Below, one piece after another: positions 1 through 5,819 of a stretch of 13,360 nucleotides of DNA. Below the pieces are notes generated by a model. That model had not been told where the DNA came from, did no database searches, and worked only from the letters and a program-made list of their open reading frames with translations. A program made the position numbers and the translations under genes. Position 1 is the stretch's first letter. The number at the start of each line of letters is the position of its first letter. The DNA is from CAYMEK01 sp964389305. GTDB lineage: Bacteria; Spirochaetota; Spirochaetia; SZUA-6; DRHE01. Where the stretch lies: contig CAYMEK010000087.1 in the NCBI GenBank assembly GCA_964389305.1, forward strand, positions 1 through 13,360, written 5' to 3'.

Positions 1-1
1 C

Positions 2-169
2 CTGCTCGATGCGGTTCAAGGCCTGCCGTATCGGTGTACGGCTGAATCCAAGATCTTCAGACAATTGTATTGCATTGAGCAAGGTGCCGGGTTTGTACTC
101 GCAATTAATCAGTTTTTCCCGCAAAATTTCATAAGCGAGATTTTTCAGATCACGGTTCGTCTTATTCAA
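2..169 (-). CDS. GntR-family transcriptional regulator, N-terminal part (runs off the left edge)
   Basis: The minus strand from a TTG at 169 to the window edge encodes 56 residues that read as a GntR winged helix-turn-helix domain. The order is AYEILREKLI (first helix), KPGTLLNAIQLSEDLGFSRT (the PG-L-N-LSE-LG-SRTPIR recognition signature) and PIRQALNRIEQ. The form SRTPIRQAL is typical of the FCD/FadR subgroup, whose C-terminal domain binds small organic acids; that domain lies outside the window, so the subgroup is an inference. No ATG or GTG precedes the TTG before an in-frame stop at about 224-226, so TTG is the likely start, although its ribosome binding site is weak. A good promoter with an overlapping operator-like palindrome lies just upstream. 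The gene probably controls itself and the neighbouring lyase gene. Confidence 0.85.
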   Translation of the reverse strand, partial: MNKTNRDLKNLAYEILREKLINCEYKPGTLLNAIQLSEDLGFSRTPIRQALNRIEQ

Positions 170-198
170 GGTTTGTTCCGTTTTCTTTAGAGTATTAG

Positions 199-235
199 AT
201 ACTTGAAGTATACAACACGTATTTTATAATTGCAA
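199..235 (-). promoter_or_regulatory. Promoter of the GntR-type gene with overlapping operator-like palindromes
   Basis: On the minus strand TTGCAA (235-230), a 17-bp spacer and TATACT (212-207) form a near-consensus sigma-70 promoter. It is about 40 bp upstream of the TTG start. The plus-strand interval 204-226 matches 1530-1552 at 21 of 23 positions; its core TATACAACACGTATT is a slightly imperfect version of the perfect palindrome at 1535-1549. A second perfect palindrome, ATACTTGAAGTAT (199-211), covers the start of the -10 box and the likely transcription start. Both are placed to block RNA polymerase, which fits autorepression by the encoded regulator. Binding is inferred. Confidence 0.65.
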
Positions 236-310
236 GTGTATCTACTACGATAGTATCTAATTCATCAGCATAATACTCCACCGTCAAGCAGCTCTTCTCC
301 TACGATCTTC

Positions 311-339
311 AAAATGACAAAATCAGGAGAAAGCCTGAC
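311..339 (-). terminator. Candidate rho-independent terminator after the dehydrogenase gene
   Basis: Read on the minus strand, TCAGG (338-334), a 6-nt loop and CCTGA (327-323) form a short stem, extended by a possible G-U pair. It is followed by T-rich sequence (TTTTGTCATTTT, 322-311). It lies about 45 bp past the dehydrogenase stop codon. The stem is short, so termination may be weak. The rest of 240-384 shows no gene. Confidence 0.4.
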
Positions 340-384
340 AATGGTGCAATATTTGGCTGCCAGACGAACGATTGGCAATCACCG

Positions 385-1377
385 TTAGCTTCGCGCAGTT
401 TTTCTATAGTCAGGATTCAGGATATGGGGCGAATCGTTTCCTTTGAAAAAGCCGGCAGCAATCTCAATCGCCATCGCATAAATCCGCCAGAGCGATTCAA
501 CGGTTTGACTGGATATATGCGGAGTCAAAATAATATTGTCCAATTTCAGTAAAGGGGAATCCAACGGCAACGGTTCCCGGGCAAACACATCTAATGCCGC
601 ACCGGCAATTTTCCCGGCGGCGAGAACTTCATAGAGCGCCTGCTCGTCTATGATGTTCCCTCTCGCCGTGTTTACGATCACGGCTGTAGACTTCATGCGT
701 GAAAGCATCTGCATATCTACCAGATGGTGGGTTTCTTTGCTATACGGCAGATGAAGACTCACTACATCGGATATTTCGAAAAGCTCTTCCAATCCAACCA
801 ATTCCACTCCTTTTTGACGCATTAGTTCTTTTTTCGGAAATGGGTCGTAAGTAACGATACGACAGTCAAATCCTTTAAGTAAGTCTGCGAGTGCCGGCCC
901 GATTGAGCCGAAACCTAGAATGCCCACTGTACTCCGAATGGTTTCATTGGCGACATGCTTCACCCATTTTCCAGTATCAACACATAGTTGGTTTAGTTTC
1001 AGCTTTCGCCGAGCAGCCAGAATCAACGATAGTGCCATTTCAGCAACACCTAGCGTATTGGCTCCTGTCGTACGCGCCACTGCTATCCCATAATGGCACG
1101 CGGCCTTTAAATCTACATTGTCGTACCCTACTCCAAACCGTATTAACAAACGGGTGCTATGATGGATTTCTTTAAATATATCTTCTCCGTACGGCTCTAT
1201 GTCGATGATTCCTGCATCAGCGTCCTGCAGAAGGGCAATCACGCTCCACTGGTCATACGGAATTTGCGGAGCCCATTGGTATTCGAGTCCCAGTTCAGCA
1301 GCGTAATCACCAGCCTTTTTATTCAAATTGTCAAAAACAGGCGAGGGCTCCCCGAAAAACGATACGATTTTTTTCAT
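385..1377 (-). CDS. D-2-hydroxyacid dehydrogenase (NAD-binding, phosphoglycerate dehydrogenase-like)
   Basis: The 330-residue product has the full layout of the D-isomer-specific 2-hydroxyacid dehydrogenase family, cytosolic enzymes that interconvert D-2-hydroxyacids and 2-ketoacids with NAD(P). The split catalytic domain opens the protein. The Rossmann domain carries GFGSIG at 155-160 and an acidic residue, D178 in TYDPF, at the end of the second strand, which favours NAD over NADP. The catalytic residues are R239 (NTARG), E268 (FAREP) and H287 (TPHIS), all intact. The length is typical. The ATG at 1377 is supported by AAGGAG 8 nt upstream (minus strand, 1391-1386). The gene lies between the regulator and the divergent lyase gene and is probably part of the same catabolic module. 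The natural substrate cannot be read from the sequence; glyoxylate/hydroxypyruvate or a pathway-specific hydroxyacid are possible. Confidence 0.92.
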   Translation of the reverse strand: MKKIVSFFGEPSPVFDNLNKKAGDYAAELGLEYQWAPQIPYDQWSVIALLQDADAGIIDIEPYGEDIFKEIHHSTRLLIRFGVGYDNVDLKAACHYGIAVARTTGANTLGVAEMALSLILAARRKLKLNQLCVDTGKWVKHVANETIRSTVGILGFGSIGPALADLLKGFDCRIVTYDPFPKKELMRQKGVELVGLEELFEISDVVSLHLPYSKETHHLVDMQMLSRMKSTAVIVNTARGNIIDEQALYEVLAAGKIAGAALDVFAREPLPLDSPLLKLDNIILTPHISSQTVESLWRIYAMAIEIAAGFFKGNDSPHILNPDYRKTARS

Positions 1378-1471
1378 TTCGATTACTCCTTAGTTAACAC
1401 AGGGGGTAAATACCTGCTCCTTTCAAGCGGGGCTTTTAAGGTGACTTTTTTGTTCATATTGTGTATCTCAC

Positions 1472-1483
1472 CTACAAGTGTAG
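1472..1483. promoter_or_regulatory. 12-bp palindrome in the divergent intergenic region, candidate operator
   Basis: CTACAAGTGTAG has perfect 5-bp arms and a 2-bp centre. The string CAAGTGTA recurs at 233-240 beside the regulator promoter, and both copies are followed within about 25 bp by TATCTAAT or TTATCTAAT. The TACA/TGTA half-sites resemble those of the 1535-1549 palindrome with one base less spacing. It sits about 95 bp upstream of the dehydrogenase start, so it may serve that gene. I could not find a convincing -35/-10 pair for the dehydrogenase. Confidence 0.35.
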
Positions 1484-1522
1484 ATGTTATTATCTAATAG
1501 GAAGGCATATTGGATACATCAT

Positions 1523-1552
1523 TTGACAATGAAGTATACAACATGTATATTA
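1523..1552 (+). promoter_or_regulatory. Strong sigma-70 promoter facing the lyase gene, with an operator in its spacer
   Basis: TTGACA (1523-1528), a 17-bp spacer and TATATT (1546-1551) form a near-perfect promoter. The spacer and the -10 box contain TATACAACATGTATA (1535-1549), a perfect inverted repeat with 6-bp arms and a 3-bp centre. The interval 1530-1552 is the second copy of the 23-bp motif found in the regulator promoter at 204-226. This placement fits repression by steric block. The transcript would start near 1558 and have a leader of over 200 nt before the lyase start at 1781. Confidence 0.7.
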
Positions 1553-1780
1553 GATTCGCAACCCCAAACCCAATCTTTTTTTGAAATTACATGTCTCTTT
1601 AGTACGGAGACATCCGTCGATGGCTCGACGCCAGGCTCCTTGTTGCGGACAGGCTGCAAGGTGCTCTGCAGGGGAGCATGCCCGCGAGGATGGGCAATTG
1701 GACGCCTTGACATTTCCAGAACAGGTGATGTGTACTCCATGTTACCAGGATTTGAGCGGAAACCAGAAAGGAAGATCGAG
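1553..1780 (+). other. Long leader before the lyase gene, with a possible second promoter
   Basis: No gene is evident here. The lyase reading frame stays open back to 1484, but that extension would begin upstream of the main promoter and has no family similarity, so it is untranslated in my reading. A second possible promoter is TTGACA (1707-1712), an 18-bp spacer and TGTACT (1731-1736), which would give a leader of about 35 nt. Composition rises in G+C from about 1600 onward compared with the dehydrogenase side. Confidence 0.4.
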
Positions 1781-2725
1781 ATGTCGCGAAAAACGTTGAG
1801 GGAGCTGCTGAAGGAATCCAGAGAGTGCATCGTGGCGCCCTGTGTCTATGACTGCGCCTCCGCAAGAGCCGTCGAGTTGGTTGGTTTCAGAGCGATGATG
1901 TTGAGCAGCGGTGAGCTTTCCATCGCGATGAACGGCGTGATCGATTACGGTTTCACCAGTCTAACTGACGTCGAGTGGATGGTAAGCCGCCTCAGCGAAA
2001 CCTCTACTCTGGCCTTGGCCGTCGACATAGAAGACGGTTACGGAGGACCGCTTTCTGTGTACCGTGCCTGCACTCGTCTGGCTCGGGCAGGCGCTCACGC
2101 GCTGCAGCTGGAGGATTCCAGCGACATGGAAGAATCCACCAGCCTTCTCCCTCGTGAGCAATATTTTGCCAAGGTGAAGGCGGCCGTTTCCGCCCTCAAA
2201 GGCACTGACTGCATGCTGATAGCCCGCACCAACGCCGATCCCGCCACGCAGCTTGACGAGGGATGCGAGCGCTGTAGGAAAGCAATCGAGCTTGGTGCGG
2301 ACATGACGACCGTTGTGAAGCTATCCAACCTCAAGGACGCAGCCTACGTGGCGAGTATGGTCCCCGGTTGGAAGATGTACCCGGATGTGGCCGGAAAGGA
2401 TGGCATCCCGGAAGTGACGGTCGATGAGGTCTACCCCCTTGGCTTCAACTTCATGACCATGCACTATCTTCTGAAAGCGGCCATGGATGGTATGCTGGAA
2501 CATGGAAAGCACAACTTTAAGCAGCAGGGCTGTTTATACACCTGCGACAAGAAGGATGCGACGGGCATCCGCGGTCCGAGTGCGACTCCATTGTTCGATC
2601 CGCAGAGCTACATGGAGCTTGAAGGCAAGTTCACAGGAAAGGACAAAGACTACACGATTGTCGGCAACGAGGTTGAAGCGTTTCCAGAAGGATTCGTCAG
2701 GACAGCTATACAGGACAGGCTGTAG
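1781..2725 (+). CDS. Isocitrate lyase/PEP mutase superfamily enzyme (oxaloacetate decarboxylase- or dimethylmalate lyase-like)
   Basis: The 314-residue product is a TIM-barrel enzyme of the superfamily that makes or breaks C-C and C-P bonds in 2-keto and 2-hydroxy acids, usually with Mg2+. Visible family landmarks are APCVYDCASARAVELVGF (19-36), the metal motif VDIEDGYGG (81-89, D82 and D85), QLED (109-112, E111) and IARTNAD (147-153, R149). The KKCGH-type catalytic cysteine loop of isocitrate and methylisocitrate lyases is absent: QLED is followed by SSDMEEST. This makes true isocitrate lyase unlikely and leaves a decarboxylase, dimethylmalate-type lyase or phosphonate-type enzyme. I chose the ATG at 1781 because AAAGGAAG precedes it and family similarity begins right after it. 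It is followed by the amidohydrolase on the same strand and probably cotranscribed with it. Exact substrate unknown. Confidence 0.88.
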   Translation: MSRKTLRELLKESRECIVAPCVYDCASARAVELVGFRAMMLSSGELSIAMNGVIDYGFTSLTDVEWMVSRLSETSTLALAVDIEDGYGGPLSVYRACTRLARAGAHALQLEDSSDMEESTSLLPREQYFAKVKAAVSALKGTDCMLIARTNADPATQLDEGCERCRKAIELGADMTTVVKLSNLKDAAYVASMVPGWKMYPDVAGKDGIPEVTVDEVYPLGFNFMTMHYLLKAAMDGMLEHGKHNFKQQGCLYTCDKKDATGIRGPSATPLFDPQSYMELEGKFTGKDKDYTIVGNEVEAFPEGFVRTAIQDRL

Positions 2726-2734
2726 AGGAAAAAA

Positions 2735-2862
2735 ACAGCTACCGGTCCCGCAGTCCAATGGCCTCGATTCTTCTCTTCAGGGGGAACGGGATCAAGTAGG
2801 GTGGATCCACCGCGTCAAGGTAGCTGTCCAGCATTCCGCAAAGTCTGCGCCAGGAAGCGCAG
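2735..2862 (+). repeat. Structured gap between lyase and amidohydrolase genes
   Basis: Three perfect inverted repeats occupy this 154-bp gap. ACAGCTACC (2735-2743) pairs with GGTAGCTGT (2819-2827) around a 75-nt interior. GGTGGATCCACC (2800-2811) is a perfect palindrome inside it. CTGCGC (2845-2850) and GCGCAG (2857-2862) close a 6-nt loop just before the amidohydrolase ribosome binding site. There is no T-tract, so this is more likely an mRNA processing or translation-control element than a terminator. Confidence 0.45.
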
Positions 2863-2879
2863 GGTAGGGGGAAGCCGTC

Positions 2880-3881
2880 ATGCGGAAAATCATCGATGCA
2901 CATGTGCACATAATTCCCGCTCACCTCATCCGCAACGACAGCGGCAACCGGGTTCGTTTCGAGAGGTACGGGCGGGCGCTTCTTCCCGATGGTAGCGTTT
3001 ATCAGTTCATGCCGGATATCTGTGCCGACAGCATGTTCGATGCTGCCACCCTCATCAGGGCCATGGACAATATGGGCATCGCGAAGGCGGTTATCATGCA
3101 GGCACCCTTGTATGGATTCCTCAACGAGGACGTGGTCGACGCAGTGAGGACGTCCCCCGAACGTCTGGCCGGTGCCATGCAGATAGACCCGAAAGACGAG
3201 AGCTGTCTCGCGGAGATGGATCGATACGCAAAGGCTGGCCTTTCGGTTATAAAGTTCGAGATGTCCGAAGGCGCCGGTTTCTGCGGCATGTACCCCGACA
3301 TCCGCCTGGACTCACCGCTATTCATGAAGATATGGGCGAGAGCCGAAGCGCTCAGACTCGCCGTCACGATCGATCCTAGTCCCATCCACTGCAGGGGATA
3401 CCAAGTTGAGGCACTAGAGACAGTGACCTCCGCATTTCCGCGGCTGAACTTCATCATCTGTCACCTCGGCTTCCCCTATAAAGGATTGCAGGAAAACTCG
3501 AAAGACTACGTCCGCTGGAAACGGATGACAGCCTTGGCTGCCCGTGACAACGTGTGGTTCGACATCTCCGCGCTTTCGACATTCTATCAGGATGAAGCCT
3601 ATCCGTTTGCTTCAGCGGCCGGCATCGTGAGTGAGTTTGCTTCGCGTTACAGCATTAGGAAAGCAATCTGGGCCTCGGACGTTCCCGGAGCCCTGGTTTT
3701 CGCAACGTACCGACAGCTGCTAGAAATGTTTACTCGCAGCAGTCTCTTCACAGATGCCGATAGGGAACTCCTGTTATATGAGAATGCCATGGCGGCGTAT
3801 CGTTTGGAAGAGCAATCAAAGCTACGGCTGCGTTCATCCAGGTCGCCGGAGACTCACGCAGGCGAGGAAGGTCAGCCGTAG
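2880..3881 (+). CDS. Amidohydrolase-2 family metal-dependent hydrolase or decarboxylase
   Basis: The 333-residue product is a TIM-barrel enzyme of the amidohydrolase-2 group, which includes ACMSD-type decarboxylases and the LigI/LigJ lactonase and hydratase enzymes. The N-terminal metal motif is IIDAHVH (H8 and H10). CHLGFP at 194-199 supplies the later histidine (H195), ASDVPG (265-270) supplies the catalytic aspartate D267, and YENAMAAYRL (300-309) is the usual C-terminal signature. Where many relatives have a histidine after the fifth strand (often HTG), this protein reads TIDPSPIH (163-170), so metal binding may differ. The ATG at 2880 follows a GGGGGAAG ribosome binding site. It is downstream of the lyase on the same strand and its end overlaps the end of the convergent lactonase gene by 10 bp. 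The reaction cannot be set more closely. Confidence 0.88.
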   Translation: MRKIIDAHVHIIPAHLIRNDSGNRVRFERYGRALLPDGSVYQFMPDICADSMFDAATLIRAMDNMGIAKAVIMQAPLYGFLNEDVVDAVRTSPERLAGAMQIDPKDESCLAEMDRYAKAGLSVIKFEMSEGAGFCGMYPDIRLDSPLFMKIWARAEALRLAVTIDPSPIHCRGYQVEALETVTSAFPRLNFIICHLGFPYKGLQENSKDYVRWKRMTALAARDNVWFDISALSTFYQDEAYPFASAAGIVSEFASRYSIRKAIWASDVPGALVFATYRQLLEMFTRSSLFTDADRELLLYENAMAAYRLEEQSKLRLRSSRSPETHAGEEGQP

Positions 3882-4621
3882 AAGTCAGGCGCTTTCTTCA
3901 GTGTAGCCCATTGTTCCGGATCATGTCCAAAGATCAACTGCATCCCTTGGGCTTTCAAGGCCTCTAGACGTTCTATAGCCTTGATGCAGAATTCCCTGTT
4001 CCAGCAGCCATCGAAGTATTCCGTGCTTGTTAGATAGTCCGACAGATGGGCCGCATCCATGGCCAGCAACAGCTTCCCGGTGACGGGCAGATCGATGATA
4101 AAGGACTGATGGCCGGACGTATGCCCTTTAGTATCTACGCAGATGACTGTCTGGTCCCCGAAGAGATCGTAGTCTACGTCTTCCGGGACGTACTCAAAGT
4201 GATAATCCTGTGCGGGCATGTAGTCAGCCGGGCAGTAGTCTCTTCCGGATGGTGGGATCGCCGCTTCCCACTCGCTTTTCCGCATATGGAACAACGCGTC
4301 GGGAAACTGCGTCATCTGTCCTGTATGATCAGCGTGGAGATGCGACATCACTACATGCCTCACTGCGTCCTTTGTGTATCCCAAGCGGCCGAGATGAGCT
4401 TCGACTCGAAGAAGGGGAGAGGTGGACAGGCCGAGTTTCGCCTCATCCGGCCAATGGCTATACTCGATTCCCGTATCGAACAACACGAGGCCTTCGGTGG
4501 GATGCACCAGTAAGTAGGCCGGAACTGGTAGGACGAGCTTATAACTTGCCGTGTTGCGTCTGCCCAGGCAATTCTCGTCGGGCACGATCAAACGACCGCA
4601 CTCGAGCATGTACAACTTCAT
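3872..4621 (-). CDS. Metallo-beta-lactamase-fold lactonase, AiiA-like (N-acyl homoserine lactonase family)
   Basis: The 249-residue product matches the AiiA quorum-quenching lactonases in length and in every metal ligand I can place. These are SHLHADH (93-99: H94, H96, D98, H99), GHTSGH (166-171: H167), AMDAAH (187-192: D189) and FGHD (231-234: H233), which bind two metal ions. Such enzymes open lactone rings, best known for acyl-homoserine lactones. There is no signal peptide, so the enzyme is cytosolic. The ATG at 4621 has GGAGGAAG about 7 nt upstream. Given its place beside a lyase, an amidohydrolase and a hydroxyacid dehydrogenase, a metabolic lactone may be the real substrate instead of a signal molecule; this is inference. 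It converges on the amidohydrolase gene with 10 bp shared. Confidence 0.9.
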   Translation of the reverse strand: MKLYMLECGRLIVPDENCLGRRNTASYKLVLPVPAYLLVHPTEGLVLFDTGIEYSHWPDEAKLGLSTSPLLRVEAHLGRLGYTKDAVRHVVMSHLHADHTGQMTQFPDALFHMRKSEWEAAIPPSGRDYCPADYMPAQDYHFEYVPEDVDYDLFGDQTVICVDTKGHTSGHQSFIIDLPVTGKLLLAMDAAHLSDYLTSTEYFDGCWNREFCIKAIERLEALKAQGMQLIFGHDPEQWATLKKAPDFYG

Positions 4622-4669
4622 GTCTCGGCTTCCTCCATCTGAGTTGCACTACCTCCTACCCACGGAATC

Positions 4670-4698
4670 AGTGTATGCTATCTCCAGGTACGTGGTAA
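4670..4698 (-). promoter_or_regulatory. Candidate promoter of the lactonase gene
   Basis: On the minus strand TTACCA (4698-4693), a 17-bp spacer and TACACT (4675-4670) lie about 50 bp upstream of the lactonase ATG. Each hexamer matches consensus at 4 of 6 positions, so support is modest. The stretch 4622-4813 otherwise has no gene; it is where G+C steps up toward the transporter operon. Confidence 0.35.
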
Positions 4699-4794
4699 GT
4701 CCCGCGCTGCCGAACCCGCTAAGGAAGGGCTCTGTGATGGAAAGACCGACGGTGCCCACGCTCGCAGCAGCGCCGCCATGCCGCCGCCCCCTCC

Positions 4795-4815
4795 AGGCGC
4801 GCCCCTTTTGCGCCT
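4795..4815 (-). terminator. Hairpin at the end of the ABC transporter operon
   Basis: AGGCGC (4795-4800) and GCGCCT (4810-4815) enclose a 9-nt loop. On the minus-strand transcript the stem begins inside the stop codon of the last permease gene. No T-tract follows, so it is either a rho-dependent end structure or a stabilising 3' hairpin. Confidence 0.4.
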
Positions 4816-5812
4816 ACTCCTTTTCGAAGGGAGTGCCCAGAGCCGCCGGGGGGTTGGCGTTCAGCGCGCGCAAGGCCTTCGCCACTGCGCGCCGCACCGG
4901 CTCGGGCAGCCTGGCCAGGGAACGATCGACCCATTCGGCATTGCCGATATTCACCAGAAGCAGAGTCAGAATCATCAGCGGAAACGGCGCTACCTGCAGA
5001 ACCTGTGAGGGCACACCGGGCAGCACCGGCTGCAGCACCAGCCCGAGCCATTGCAGCAGGGAGAACAGGTAAGCGCCGAAGGCGGCGCGGAAGGGGTTCC
5101 AGCCGCCGAAGATGGTGATGGCTAGCACGATCCAGCCCATACCGTCCAGCCCGGAGATGGTGCCTTTCCAGCCCGCCTTCACCGACAGGGAGTAGATCGG
5201 TCCCGCCAATCCGGCGATAGCGCCGCCTGCCACCGTGTACAGGTAGCGCAACCGGCTGACGTTCGCTCCGCGCACGTAGGCGGCTGCCGGCCGCTCGCCG
5301 ATGCCCCGCAGCATCAGGCCCGGACGGGTGCGGAAGATGAACACCCAGGCGGCCGCGATGAGAATGAAGCTGAGGTAGGTCATGAGGTCGTGGCGAAAAA
5401 AAAGCGTACCCAGAACCGGGAGGTCCCGCAGGAGCGGCACGGGGAGCAGAGACAGACGCGGGCCCGTCTCCCCCATGATGGGGTTGCCCAGAAAGTAGGA
5501 AAGGTCGCGGCACAGCAGGGTCAGCACGAAACCCACGGCCACCTGCGACTGGTGCAGGGAGATGCTGGCGAAGGCCACCACCAGCGCCACCAGCGCTCCG
5601 ATGGCCGCCCCGGCCAGGAAACCGAGAACCAGGCTCTTCGTGGCCAGGGCCACGGCGAAGCCGCCCATCGCGGAGAGCAGGATGGTTCCGTTCATCGACA
5701 GGTTGATCACGCCCGCCCGCTCCGAGAGGGTCTCTCCGATGACGCCGAACAGCAGGGGCGCTGCCGCCGCGAGTACCCCCGAAAGCCCGATCAGGACGAG
5801 CTCCGCGCTCAT
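4814..5812 (-). CDS. BMP/nucleoside-type ABC transporter permease (second permease)
   Basis: This 332-residue, highly hydrophobic protein is one of the two membrane subunits of a nucleoside-type ABC importer (branched-chain permease family). The clearest signature is GETLSERAGVINLSMNG (26-42), almost the family consensus. About eight to ten membrane spans can be recognised by hydrophobic blocks, for example 5-25, 55-83, 144-160 and 227-237. The ATG at 5812 is 7 bp downstream of the preceding permease stop, implying translational coupling; the ribosome binding site is weak (GGCGGTAGGG). It is the last gene of the operon. Substrate is most likely a purine nucleoside or related base, by family, but could be another small molecule. 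Confidence 0.9.
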   Translation of the reverse strand: MSAELVLIGLSGVLAAAAPLLFGVIGETLSERAGVINLSMNGTILLSAMGGFAVALATKSLVLGFLAGAAIGALVALVVAFASISLHQSQVAVGFVLTLLCRDLSYFLGNPIMGETGPRLSLLPVPLLRDLPVLGTLFFRHDLMTYLSFILIAAAWVFIFRTRPGLMLRGIGERPAAAYVRGANVSRLRYLYTVAGGAIAGLAGPIYSLSVKAGWKGTISGLDGMGWIVLAITIFGGWNPFRAAFGAYLFSLLQWLGLVLQPVLPGVPSQVLQVAPFPLMILTLLLVNIGNAEWVDRSLARLPEPVRRAVAKALRALNANPPAALGTPFEKE

Positions 5813-5819
5813 GACGGCC

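Noticed and set aside
1484..1780. N-terminal extension of the lyase frame
   Set aside because: It would begin before the main promoter and lacks family similarity; ATG 1781 has a ribosome binding site.
2739..2924. Minus-strand 61-codon frame in the lyase-amidohydrolase gap
   Set aside because: Protein-like in part, but it overlaps the amidohydrolase start, has no clear ribosome binding site and no family.
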